From the NCBI GenBank assembly GCA_964569055.1, contig CAZMSZ010000011.1, positions 1 to 42,816 on the forward strand: DNA of 42,816 bases, written 5' to 3'. The notes beneath the pieces are model-generated. The model was not told where the DNA came from. It worked only from the letters and a program-made list of their open reading frames with translations, and searched no databases. This document shows positions 33,649 to 42,816 of the stretch, piece by piece (position 1 is the first letter of the stretch; each line of letters begins with the position of its first letter). The translations under genes and the position numbers were made by a program. This DNA comes from JAWLGW01 sp964569055 (GTDB lineage Bacteria > Planctomycetota > J058).

Positions 33649-34800
33649 ATGGAAGCAGTCGCGAAGAAGGACCTCGTCGAGCAGCTCAACGCCAAGCTCG
33701 GCGTCCCCGTCGGGCAGGGCGGTCGGCTGGTCGACGCGCTGGTCGAGACGATCAAGGACGAGCTGCTGCACGGCAAGCAGGTCGTCCTCAAGGACTTCGC
33801 GGCGATCAAGATCGTCGAGAAGAAGGCCCACATCGTCAAGGACCCCGAGACCGGGCACCAGTACATCTCGCCCGCCGAGAACGTGGTCTCGTTCGTCCCG
33901 ATCGACTCGTTCCAGCGCGCGATCGAGAGCGCCAAGCTCTCGAGCATCATCCTGGCGGTCCCCGCCAACGACCCGTTCGCGCGGGTGATCGAGTTCCACT
34001 TCAGCCGGGTGGGCTGGTCGGTCCACATCGTGAACGACCAGCAGAGCGCCGAGAAGCTGCTCGCCAAGTCGGGGGCCTACCTGACGATCGTCGATCACGC
34101 GCTCCCCGGCAGCCAGGAGCTGATCGCCGCGCTCAAGGGGAACAAGGCGACCTCCATGGTCCCACTGATCGCGCTCTACCCCGACGACAAGGACCCCGAC
34201 CGGTGCCACGACTTCATGGTGCTCGGCGACGAGCACCTCGTGGAGCCGTTCGAGGTCTACACCCTCCTCATGCTGGCCGAGAGCGAGCTCGCCCGCTCCA
34301 GCGAGGAGGAGATCATCTTCGACCAGCAGGTCAACTTCCAGTTCGGCACCAGCGAGGCGAACATCGCCCGCGCGAACGAGCTGGGCGAGAAGCTGTTCCG
34401 CGAGTCGGGGCTCGACGACGAGGGCGTGGTCGCGCTCTCGGCCGCCTTCCGCGAGGCGGTCGGCAACGCCGGCAGCCACGGCAACAAGGACGACCCCGAC
34501 AAGCTGATCAAGGTGCTCTACCTCCTCGACAAGGAGAAGATCACCGTGGTCGTCCAGGACGACGGCGCCGGGTTCGACCACGAGTCGTACACCCTGCGCG
34601 CGGAGACCAAGACCGCGGTCTCGGCCGCGCGCGAGCGCCACGAGCAGGGGCGCGTGGGCGGGCTCGGGATCAAGCTCATGATGCGGTGCACGGACCGGCT
34701 CGAGTACAACGACGTCGGCAACATGATCACGCTGACCAAGTCGCTCAAGTCGGAGAAGTCGAACCTCGAGTCGTCGACCGTCTCCTCCGAGTCGCTCTGA
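33649..34800 (+). CDS. HU-like domain, pseudo-receiver and RsbW-like HATPase triple fusion
   Basis: 383 residues. Part 1 (about 1-90) resembles HU/IHF: KKDLVEQLNAKLGVPVGQGG, LVDALVETIKDELLHGKQVV, LKDFAAIKIVEKKA, KDPETGHQY. Part 2 (about 97-210) has the receiver fold with a candidate phospho-acceptor D149 (LTIVDHALPG), but the acidic pair of the first strand is missing (ILAVPAND) and the usual KPF is EPF at 199-201, so it is probably a pseudo-receiver. Part 3 (about 225-368) is a GHKL ATPase: E269..N273 (FREAVGNAGSHG), DDGAG at 304-308, GGLGIK at 337-342. No acceptor histidine is present, so it resembles an anti-sigma or serine kinase. It may tie partner-switch signalling to DNA. Each part is recognisable; the joint role is inference. 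Confidence 0.85.
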   Translation: MEAVAKKDLVEQLNAKLGVPVGQGGRLVDALVETIKDELLHGKQVVLKDFAAIKIVEKKAHIVKDPETGHQYISPAENVVSFVPIDSFQRAIESAKLSSIILAVPANDPFARVIEFHFSRVGWSVHIVNDQQSAEKLLAKSGAYLTIVDHALPGSQELIAALKGNKATSMVPLIALYPDDKDPDRCHDFMVLGDEHLVEPFEVYTLLMLAESELARSSEEEIIFDQQVNFQFGTSEANIARANELGEKLFRESGLDDEGVVALSAAFREAVGNAGSHGNKDDPDKLIKVLYLLDKEKITVVVQDDGAGFDHESYTLRAETKTAVSAARERHEQGRVGGLGIKLMMRCTDRLEYNDVGNMITLTKSLKSEKSNLESSTVSSESL

Positions 34801-34837
34801 GCGAGCGCGACCGCGCGCGCCGAGCGACCCGCCTGGC

Positions 34838-36304
34838 ATGAGCGCCGAGGGCGCGCGGAGCGGTGCTCCTCCTCGCGAGGAGGCGGGGGGCGGAGGCGAG
34901 CGCGGCCCGCCGCTCGCGCTGGGGCGACGCGGCTGGCTGGGGCGGCTGCTCGCCCGCTGGGCGGCGGGGCACGACCCGCAGGACAGCGAGCGCGCCGTCG
35001 CCGCCGCGCAGGCGCAGGCGGCCGACCCCGCGGAGGTCCCCGCGCTGCTGGCGCTCGGCCGGTTCGAGGCGGCGCGGCACGAGGCCCCCACCGACCTGTT
35101 GGGCTCGCGCGCCCGCGAGCGGCTGGGCGAGCTCCTGAGCGGGCTCGCGCCCGAGGAGCGGTGCGTGATCGGGCTGCTCACCACGCAGTGGGACGTGCTG
35201 CTCGACATCGCGCGCCTCCACGGCAACCACAGCGGCGCGGCCGAGGCGCAGCTCGAGCTCCTGGTCGTGATGGCGCTGGGGCTGAAGCAGTACCGCCTGG
35301 CGCGCGCCCTGCACCAGGCCCACCTCACGGCGCTGCAGGGCGGCCGGGCGCCGGACGTGGCGCGCTGGGCGGCGCGGGTCGAGGCCAAGCTCGCTCCGCG
35401 CGGGCAGCACCCGGCCCGCTGGGCCGCCGCCTCGGTCGCCCTGGGCCTGGCGCTGCTCGAGGCGCGCGCGCTGGCGGCGATCGGCTCGGCGTACCACGCG
35501 GCGGCCGCGATCGAGGAGGAGACCGTCGCCGAGCTGCACGCGCTGCGCGCGGCGGACAAGCGCCGCCTGCTCGACGTGCTCGTGGCGGTCGCCTGGGCGG
35601 ACGGGCAGGTCGCCCCCGAGGAGCGGCGCCTGATCGAGCAGCAGCTCGCGCTCGCGGGGCTCGGGCGCGCGGACGCGCGCGCGGTGCGCCAGGCCCTGGC
35701 CAAGCCGCCCAAGGGCGACCTCCTGGCCGGCCTGCGCGACCACGCCTGGGACGCGCACACCCGCCGGTTCGTGCTGGAGCAGGTCGTGCTGCTGTCGCTG
35801 GTGGACGACGAGCAGGCCGCCGCGGAGCTGACCGCCCTGGCGGCGGTCGCGGACGCGCTCGGCTGCGCGCCCGGCGAGCTCGACCGCGCGGTGCTCGAGG
35901 TCCACGCCTTCTACACGCGCCACCGCGAGGCGATCCGCGACTTCGGCCCGGTCGCCAGCGCCCTCGGCCGGCTGCACCAGGTCGTGGTCGCGCGCGCGCA
36001 GGCCGCCGTCAGCGCCAACGTGCGCGCGATCGTGCAGGAGGTGAAGGAGACCGGCGAGCTGGCCAAGCTCCTCGGCGCCGCGTCGCTCCGCCCGCTGACC
36101 CCCGAGGAGGTGGTCAAGGTCAAGGCGCAGCTCCTCGACGTGTGCAAGACGATCCCCGCCCTGGCGATCTTCCTCCTCCCGGGCGGCGGCCTCCTCCTGC
36201 CGATCCTGGTGCGCGTGCTCCCGTTCAACATCCTCCCCACCGCCTTCGGCCCGCTGCCCGAGGAGCCCAAGCTGCTGCCGTACGACCCGGAGGCGAAGGA
36301 GTGA
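34838..36304 (+). CDS. TerB-like and LETM1-like domain protein
   Basis: 488 residues. After a low-complexity start and helical repeats (about 50-210), residues about 235-370 contain a TerB-type acidic helical domain (LLDVLVAVAWADGQVAPEER, LIEQQLALAGL, VLLSLVDDEQAAAELTALAA). The C-terminal 80 residues read LTPEEVVKVKAQLLDVCKTI, then PALAIFLLPGGGLLLPIL and VRVLPFNILPTAFGPL, closely recalling the ribosome-binding LETM1 core. In mitochondria LETM1 is an inner-membrane protein in K+/Ca2+ exchange; bacterial relatives are poorly known. One hydrophobic stretch at about 435-460 could be in the membrane. It is the third gene of the operon, 37 bp after the previous stop. Confidence 0.75.
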   Translation: MSAEGARSGAPPREEAGGGGERGPPLALGRRGWLGRLLARWAAGHDPQDSERAVAAAQAQAADPAEVPALLALGRFEAARHEAPTDLLGSRARERLGELLSGLAPEERCVIGLLTTQWDVLLDIARLHGNHSGAAEAQLELLVVMALGLKQYRLARALHQAHLTALQGGRAPDVARWAARVEAKLAPRGQHPARWAAASVALGLALLEARALAAIGSAYHAAAAIEEETVAELHALRAADKRRLLDVLVAVAWADGQVAPEERRLIEQQLALAGLGRADARAVRQALAKPPKGDLLAGLRDHAWDAHTRRFVLEQVVLLSLVDDEQAAAELTALAAVADALGCAPGELDRAVLEVHAFYTRHREAIRDFGPVASALGRLHQVVVARAQAAVSANVRAIVQEVKETGELAKLLGAASLRPLTPEEVVKVKAQLLDVCKTIPALAIFLLPGGGLLLPILVRVLPFNILPTAFGPLPEEPKLLPYDPEAKE

Positions 36305-36340
36305 GCACCTGCTCCTGTGCGACGTCCCGCTAGGAAGGTG

Positions 36341-36410
36341 AGCGCAGAGAGCGCCGAGGACGCAGAGATCCTGTTCGTTGCCGAGGCGGCCGGCAAAGCG
36401 ACAGCCTCGG
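36341..36410. repeat. Family B half-unit and short palindrome, copy 3
   Basis: AGCGCAGAGAGCGCCGAGGA, then ACGCAGAGATC, forms one arm of family B (36341-36370) without its inverted mate. A 7-bp inverted pair CCGAGGC / GCCTCGG (36381-36387, 36404-36410) follows and includes the GCGACAGCCTC motif. Confidence 0.6.
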
Positions 36411-36455
36411 GAGGAGTGGCCGCGCAGCGACAGCCATTTCCAATTTCCAATTGAT

Positions 36456-36517
36456 ATTCGCTGTCGATGTTCCCTGTTGCCTCTCCACCCCCGAAACAGG
36501 GAATGTCGACACGGAAT
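36456..36517. repeat. AT-rich palindrome, family A-related, copy 5 (degenerate)
   Basis: Inverted arms 36456-36478 (ATTCGCTGTCGATGTTCCCT and on) and 36494-36517 (AAACAGGGAATGTCGACACG and on) with a 15-nt centre. It keeps the CAGGGAA arm core but not the GC-rich middle; neighbouring AATTTCCAATTGATATTC and GAAGTGAGGAAT also belong to the family vocabulary. The rest of 36305-36783 is the gap described next. Confidence 0.6.
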
Positions 36518-36560
36518 GAAGGGGAGAAGTGAGGAATGGGCTCTCGTCCCTCCTCCTCCA

Positions 36561-36770
36561 CCTCCTCCGGTTGTGGCCCCCCCTCCCCCCCGCTAAACTC
36601 CCGTTTCCCTGCGAGNNNNNNNNNNNNNNNNNNNNNNNNNNNNNNNNNNNNNNNNNNNNNNNNNNNNNNNNNNNNNNNNNNNNNNNNNNNNNNNNNNNNN
36701 NNNNNNNNNNNNNNNCCTCCTCCGGTTGTGGCCCCCCCTCCCCCCCGCTAAACTCCCGTTTCCCTGCGAG
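36561..36770. other. Scaffold gap: 100 N flanked by identical 55-bp contig ends
   Basis: N run at 36616-36715. The 55 bp at 36561-36615 and 36716-36770 are identical and contain long C tracts that would hinder assembly. As at 17803, the join is probably continuous and 155 bp shorter than shown. Confidence 0.9.
36749..36754 (+). promoter_or_regulatory. Candidate -10 hexamer (TAAACT) of the DUF2225-HEAT gene
   Basis: GCTAAACT 29 nt before the GTG at 36784, resembling GCTAGACT seen elsewhere. It lies inside the 55-bp duplicated contig end, so it appears twice in the scaffold. Confidence 0.35.
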
Positions 36771-36783
36771 GAGGTCTCGACGC

Positions 36784-38892
36784 GTGGCGACGCCCGACCG
36801 GGTGATGCTGGTTTGCCCGCTCTGCGGGAGCACCTTCCGCGCCCGGACCATGGGCAGCAGCTACTACATCTCGGGCCTCGACACGGACCTGCGCGAGACG
36901 GGGAGCATCGAGGAGGTCCGGCGGTTCAGCGTGGCGAGCTGCCAGGTGTGCCGCTACAGCGACTACTCCTGGGACTTCCTCGCCCCCGAGGAGCTCGATC
37001 CCGAGCAGCGCGAGCGCCTCGCGGCGGCGCTCGAGGTCGACGCCAGCAACCCGGGACCGGCGCTCAACCGCACGATCCCCGACTTCGAGCGGCTGCACCT
37101 CGCGGCGCGCTGCTTCGTGGCGCGCGAGCTCGACCGCAGCGCCCAGGCCGAGCTGGCGCTGCTCGCCTACTACGTGGCGCAGGACCTCGGCCGGCGCGAC
37201 CTCGCGCCCGGCCTGCGCAACGAGGCCGCGACCCTGCTCGCCACCGTGCTCGAGGAGGAGGGCGAGGAGCTCCCGACCCCGCTGCGCGCCCGCTACGCCT
37301 ACCTGAGCGGGGAGCTCAACCGGCGCTCGGGGCGGCGCGACGAGGCGGTCCGCGCCTTCGAGCAGGCGATCGCCGCCAGCGCCGCCGAGGAGGCCGAGGT
37401 CGAGGGCGACGGCGACATCGGCCGCCTCGCGCGACGCATGCTCACGCGGGTCGACCACCACGACGCCACGCCCGCCGCGCTGGTGGAGCTCGCGCGCGGC
37501 GACGACCCGGACGCCGCCAGCGAGGCCTGCCGGCTGCTCGCCTCGCGCCGCGACCGCGCCAGCGTGGAGGCGACCCGCGAGGCCTGGACCACGGCCTCGG
37601 CGCAGGACCGGACCGAGATGCTGCGCGAGCTGGTGCTCGACCCCTCGCCCGCGCTGTTCGACCTGTTCGTGGAGGCGCTCGAGAGCCCCGCCCCCGAGGA
37701 CATTCGCCTGGCGGCGCAGGCGCTCGGCGGCCTGGCGGAGCCGCGGGCGGCCACGCCCGTGATCGCCGCCCTCGAGCGCGGGATCCTCTCGACCGAGGCG
37801 GCCCTGATCGAGGCGCTCCGTCGCAGCCGCGCGCCCGGCGCGATCGACGAGGTGGCGCGGATCCTCGCCCGCTGGGAGGCCGAGCGCGAGGCCGGCGCGG
37901 ACGACGCGTGGTTCTTCAGCAACGACACCACGCCGCTCAAGCACCTGCTCTACACCTCCGACGACCCGCGCGGCCTGGAGCTCTTGATCCGCGACATGCG
38001 GCGCCTGGACGAGAACGACCTGTGGGACAAGGTCCCCGCGGGCGGGCCGGTCAGCGCCGCGCTGAGCCTGCCGCCCGAGGCGGTGGCCCTCGCCCTGCGC
38101 GGGCTGCTCGCGGCGGAGGGCGCCGCGACCCGGCGCTGGGCCGCCTACTGCCTGGCGGAGCTCGGTCAGGACGAGGCCGCCCCCGCGATCGCGGCGCTGG
38201 TGGACGACCCCGACCCGGTCGTCCGGCTGCAGGCGGCCTCGGCCCTGGCGCAGCTGGGCGACCCGTCCCACGAGGCGGTCGTGCTGCGCGAGCTCGAGGC
38301 GCTCGATCCGATCGACCTCCCGTTCGCCCTCCACTTCCTGGTCCCGTTCCGCAGCCCGCGCGTCAAGCGGTTCTTGCTGCGCGCGCTCGAGCAGGGGCAC
38401 GCGAGCAAGAGCGAGGTCCTCCCCCTGATCGGCCGCCAGGAGGGCGACCCCGAGCTCATGAGCCTGCTGGTCTCGAGCCTGCTCGACACCGACGACGAGA
38501 CCCGCGCCGGCGCCGTCACCGGGCTCGCCTACCAGGGCGGCACCGAGGCGGCCGAGCGGCTGCGCCTGCTCTACGACCAGGAGGACTCGGAGGAGGTGCT
38601 CCGCCGCGTGATCCATGGCCTGGGGCAGCTCGCCGCCCGCGGCGTGCACACGGCCGAGATCGTGACGTTCCTGCGCGAGCGGCTCAACAAGGCGAACCCG
38701 CGCCTGCGGTTCTCGGTCGCGCTCACCCTGCTCAACCTCGACGACCCGACCGGGGTCGACATCGTGCGCGAGCGCGCGGCGCTGTTCGACCAGAGCTTCG
38801 ACCGCTACGACCTCGTGGCCCCCGCGCTCAAGGCGCTGGCCGGCTACGAGGCGCGGCGCGCCGAGGACGCCGCGAGCGCGGCCCGCGCGTAG
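36784..38892 (+). CDS. DUF2225-type zinc-ribbon protein with HEAT repeats
   Basis: 702 residues. The GTG is chosen because GAGGAGGT ends 8 nt before it; the open frame further upstream crosses the N gap. Residues 8-60 look like DUF2225: LVCPLCGSTFRARTMGSSYY, DTDLRE, RFSVASCQVCRYSDYSWDF, with two Cys pairs (CPLC, CQVC) that would bind zinc. A helical segment of TPR type follows (about 95-215). From about 225 on the chain is made of HEAT-like repeats (IRLAAQALGGLAEPRAATPV, VRLQAASALAQLGDPSHEAV, RAGAVTGLAYQGGTEAAERL, VLRRVIHGLGQLAARG). There is no signal peptide, so it is a cytoplasmic scaffold. The specific role is unknown. Confidence 0.85.
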   Translation: MATPDRVMLVCPLCGSTFRARTMGSSYYISGLDTDLRETGSIEEVRRFSVASCQVCRYSDYSWDFLAPEELDPEQRERLAAALEVDASNPGPALNRTIPDFERLHLAARCFVARELDRSAQAELALLAYYVAQDLGRRDLAPGLRNEAATLLATVLEEEGEELPTPLRARYAYLSGELNRRSGRRDEAVRAFEQAIAASAAEEAEVEGDGDIGRLARRMLTRVDHHDATPAALVELARGDDPDAASEACRLLASRRDRASVEATREAWTTASAQDRTEMLRELVLDPSPALFDLFVEALESPAPEDIRLAAQALGGLAEPRAATPVIAALERGILSTEAALIEALRRSRAPGAIDEVARILARWEAEREAGADDAWFFSNDTTPLKHLLYTSDDPRGLELLIRDMRRLDENDLWDKVPAGGPVSAALSLPPEAVALALRGLLAAEGAATRRWAAYCLAELGQDEAAPAIAALVDDPDPVVRLQAASALAQLGDPSHEAVVLRELEALDPIDLPFALHFLVPFRSPRVKRFLLRALEQGHASKSEVLPLIGRQEGDPELMSLLVSSLLDTDDETRAGAVTGLAYQGGTEAAERLRLLYDQEDSEEVLRRVIHGLGQLAARGVHTAEIVTFLRERLNKANPRLRFSVALTLLNLDDPTGVDIVRERAALFDQSFDRYDLVAPALKALAGYEARRAEDAASAARA

Positions 38893-38923
38893 CCGAGCCG
38901 GCGCGGCCGCGGCCGTACAGGCC

Positions 38924-38951
38924 GCCGCCCGCGCCAGGGGGCGCGGGCGGC
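38924..38951. terminator. Hairpin between the convergent HEAT and regulator genes
   Basis: A perfect 12-bp stem GCCGCCCGCGCC / GGCGCGGGCGGC with loop AGGG, 32 bp after the HEAT stop. No T run. A smaller 7-bp hairpin (GCCCGCC / GGCGGGC) is at 39081-39099. Either could end transcription from one side. Confidence 0.5.
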
Positions 38952-39179
38952 GAGGAGAGGCAGGGAAGAGGGCAGGAAGGACGGGACGGGCGCCGTGCCG
39001 GAGCCAACGCGACTCCGGGCCAAGGGGTCTTCACGGCCGCGCGCGATGGTTGAGCCGTTCCGTCCTTCCTGAGTTGCAGCGCCCGCCGGAGCGGCGGGCT
39101 CGACGTCAGCAATGATGGTCGGTGGCGGTCACGGCCCAGTCACGGGTGCGAGAAATCTCGGCCATCGCCGGCCCCCGCC

Positions 39180-40604
39180 TCAATAGAACGACAGCCGCCG
39201 CGCGTGCTCCTCGACCTGCAGCGGGCGCTGCACCGAGGGGAACGCGCGCTGGGCGCAGTCGGTGCGCTCGCACAGGCGGCAGGTCACGCCGATCGGGACG
39301 GCCGCGGTCTCGCTCTCCACGTCCATGCCGTCGGCGTAGACCAGCCCCGAGGCGAAGCGGACGTCGCAGCCCAGACCCACGGCGTACAGGGTGGAGGGGC
39401 TGTGGAACCCGCCGCTGCTGGTGCGGACCGTGCGCGCCACGCAGAAGTAGGTCGTCCCGTCGGGCATGCGGGAGACCTGCCGGCTGATCGTGCCGGGGGT
39501 GAGGAACGCCCGGAACACGTTCCAGCGCGGGCAAACGCCCGAGAAGCGGGCGAAGCGGATCCCCGAGCCCGAGAACCGCTTGGAGATGTTCCCGGCGATG
39601 TCGACCCGCAGCAGGTGGAACGGGACCCCCTCCGCGCCCGGGCGGCGCAGGGTGGTCAGCCGGTGGCACACCTGCTCGAAGCTGGTGCGGAAGCGGTTGC
39701 CGAGCACCTCGATGTCGTAGCGCGCGTCGCGGGCCGCCTCGAGGAACGGCTCGTAGGGCATGAGCACCGCGGCCGCGAAGTAGTTGGCCAGCGCCACCCG
39801 GCACAGCGTGCGCGAGGGCTCGCCGGTGAGCCCCTCCTCGTCGGCCACGGCGTCGAGCTCCTCGCGCAGCGTGAGCAGCGCGACGTGGTGCGCGAGGTGG
39901 AAGTGGCGGCTGCGCGGCGCGAGCACCTCGGACAGGGTGAGCTCGCGCCGCTCGGGGTCGTAGCGCCGCAGGGTCTGGCCGGAGTCGGCGGCCGAGACCA
40001 CGCGCACCCGGATCCCGTGCGCCTGCTCGAGGTAGCGGCACAGGCGCTCGTAGCGGTTGAAGTCGACCAGGCCCTGCGACTCGAACAGCCGGCGCGCGGC
40101 GTCCTCGAGCGCGGGGAAGTGGTTGTCGCGCCGCTGCAGCACGTCGCTCACCTCCTCGCTGGGGAGGAGCGGCCGCAGCGCGGCGTCGGCGCCCTCCTCC
40201 TCGGCGAGCTGACTGGCGAGCAGCTCGGAGCGCTCGCGCGCCGCCTGGAAGCGGCGGAACAGCAGCACCACCGCGCGGGCCACGTTGGGGGTGGTCGCGG
40301 CGAGCTCTTGCACCTCCTTTTGGGTGAGGCCCTCCTCGTCGAACAGCGGGTCGCCGAACACCTCCATGAGGTCGGCCGAGAGCCGCGCCTCGCCCTCGGC
40401 GGCGAACGCGCCGAGGTCGAGCCCGAGCCGCTGCGCGAGCCGGATCAGCACGGGCGCCGTCAACGCGCGGCGGCCGCTCTCGATCTGCGCCAGGTAGCTC
40501 GGCGAGATCCCGAGGTCCGCCGCTAGCTTGGCCTGCGTCAGCCCGGCCCGCCGACGGACGGCGCGGACCTTGGCGCTCAGGCGCGGGGAAAGTGGCTCGC
40601 TCAC
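39180..40604 (-). CDS. RamB/ScfR-type transcriptional regulator (XRE HTH, short-chain fatty acid regulator family)
   Basis: 474 residues from the GTG at 40604; a longer in-frame reading adds a stretch that covers the intergenic promoter and is rejected. An XRE helix-turn-helix spans about 9-62 (KVRAVRRRAGLTQAKLAADL, GISPSYLAQIESGRRALTAP). The middle is an ImmA/IrrE-like region (HFHLAHHVALLTLREELDAV, CRVALANYFAAAVLMPYEPF) lacking a clear HExxH. The C-terminal part has the family hallmark CRLCERTDCAQRAFP. RamB of Corynebacterium and ScfR proteins control glyoxylate and acetate genes, and here the gene is divergent from aceB with 162 bp between. It likely controls aceBA and itself, responding to acyl-CoA or a related signal. 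Confidence 0.93.
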   Translation of the reverse strand: MSEPLSPRLSAKVRAVRRRAGLTQAKLAADLGISPSYLAQIESGRRALTAPVLIRLAQRLGLDLGAFAAEGEARLSADLMEVFGDPLFDEEGLTQKEVQELAATTPNVARAVVLLFRRFQAARERSELLASQLAEEEGADAALRPLLPSEEVSDVLQRRDNHFPALEDAARRLFESQGLVDFNRYERLCRYLEQAHGIRVRVVSAADSGQTLRRYDPERRELTLSEVLAPRSRHFHLAHHVALLTLREELDAVADEEGLTGEPSRTLCRVALANYFAAAVLMPYEPFLEAARDARYDIEVLGNRFRTSFEQVCHRLTTLRRPGAEGVPFHLLRVDIAGNISKRFSGSGIRFARFSGVCPRWNVFRAFLTPGTISRQVSRMPDGTTYFCVARTVRTSSGGFHSPSTLYAVGLGCDVRFASGLVYADGMDVESETAAVPIGVTCRLCERTDCAQRAFPSVQRPLQVEEHARRLSFY

Positions 40605-40643
40605 TGGGGGGCCCTCCGCGGCGACTTTACACGCTTCACAGCA

Positions 40644-40672
40644 TGACAAGCTCCACCCACACTCGCTTGTCA
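40644..40672. promoter_or_regulatory. Candidate operator between the regulator and aceB
   Basis: TGACAAGC (40644-40651) and its inverse GCTTGTCA (40665-40672) separated by 13 bp: a perfect 8-bp inverted repeat. It sits 39 bp before the regulator's start and 95 bp before aceB, in a less GC-rich promoter zone. Its owner is presumably the regulator. Confidence 0.55.
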
Positions 40673-40716
40673 CGCGTAACAGGCTGAGACACAGATAGTT
40701 ACTTGTGGCGCTCGTT

Positions 40717-40730
40717 GGGTGGTGTCACCC
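40717..40730. promoter_or_regulatory. Second small palindrome before aceB
   Basis: GGGTG-GTGT-CACCC, 36 bp before the aceB start. It may be a second regulator site or a leader hairpin. Confidence 0.35.
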
Positions 40731-40766
40731 TTACAGAGCGACGCGCAGCGTCAAGGAGATTGCCCC

Positions 40767-42395
<1,629 letters not shown>

Positions 42396-42415
42396 GCGCC
42401 GCCCAGGAGGAACCC

Positions 42416-42816
<401 letters not shown>

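Noticed and set aside
36529..38892. Longer start of the DUF2225-HEAT protein through the N gap
   Set aside because: It would translate unknown bases and a duplicated contig end; the GTG at 36784 has a strong ribosome site and starts right before the zinc ribbon.
40605..40673. Longer N-terminus of the RamB/ScfR regulator from 40673
   Set aside because: The extra 23 residues cover the operator-like palindrome; the GTG at 40604 starts just before the helix-turn-helix.

Overview
The window is very GC-rich (roughly three quarters G+C by eye). It carries genes typical of Planctomycetota: a sulfatase next to its own formylglycine-generating enzyme, FHA proteins, a SpoIIE-type phosphatase with RsbW-like ATPases, a large Ser/Thr kinase with a long TPR-like tail, several HEAT-repeat proteins, a DUF2225 protein and a fused IspDF. 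Myxococcota is a weaker alternative. Two runs of exactly 100 N, each flanked by the same 55 bp on both sides, mark it as a short-read scaffold, probably a metagenome bin. The phylum call is inference from gene content.

Layout. 1-5.6 kb (minus strand): the Ser/Thr kinase, then a less GC-rich pair made of a PIN-domain protein and an unknown partner. 5.7-13.3 kb: a HEAT protein, an OmpA-type lipoprotein with a strong terminator, an FHA protein with a Ser-Asp/Glu tail (minus), an unknown protein, a HEAT plus PDZ operon and a glutathione S-transferase. 13.5-18.5 kb: DNA ligase D; then on the minus strand an FHA-ATPase fusion, a MerR regulator and a peroxiredoxin-like gene whose catalytic cysteine codon is TGA, read here as selenocysteine. 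18.8-23.6 kb: sulfatase, formylglycine-generating enzyme, and a GAF-GAF-PP2C phosphatase. 23.7-31.5 kb: ferredoxin, dGTPase, PIN-TRAM protein, IspDF, CysS and a multi-pass membrane protein. 31.5-38.9 kb: two paralogous lipoproteins (minus), an MshEN-like protein, an HU-receiver-ATPase fusion, a TerB-LETM1-like protein and a DUF2225-HEAT protein. 39.2-42.8 kb: a RamB/ScfR-type regulator divergent from the glyoxylate-shunt genes aceB and aceA, the last cut by the window end.

How the genes work together. The sulfatase and its activating enzyme are 3 bp apart. The phosphatase, the FHA-ATPase and the HU-receiver-ATPase could belong to one partner-switching network that the kinase and the FHA reader proteins feed into. 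aceBA with its divergent regulator forms an acetate and fatty-acid module. dGTPase, PIN-TRAM and IspDF are translationally coupled through GTGA overlaps.

The most unusual features are: (i) the TGA-for-Cys peroxiredoxin with a hairpin in the position expected of a bacterial SECIS element; (ii) a family of AT-rich, roughly 120-130 bp imperfect palindromes scattered between genes, often paired with a second repeat family built on a CGCAGAG core, with one copy apparently split by the other family and a 41-bp duplication; (iii) an HU-pseudoreceiver-HATPase triple fusion; and (iv) a kinase that begins with MshEN-like repeats. I see no rRNA, tRNA, CRISPR array, prophage or insertion-sequence transposase.
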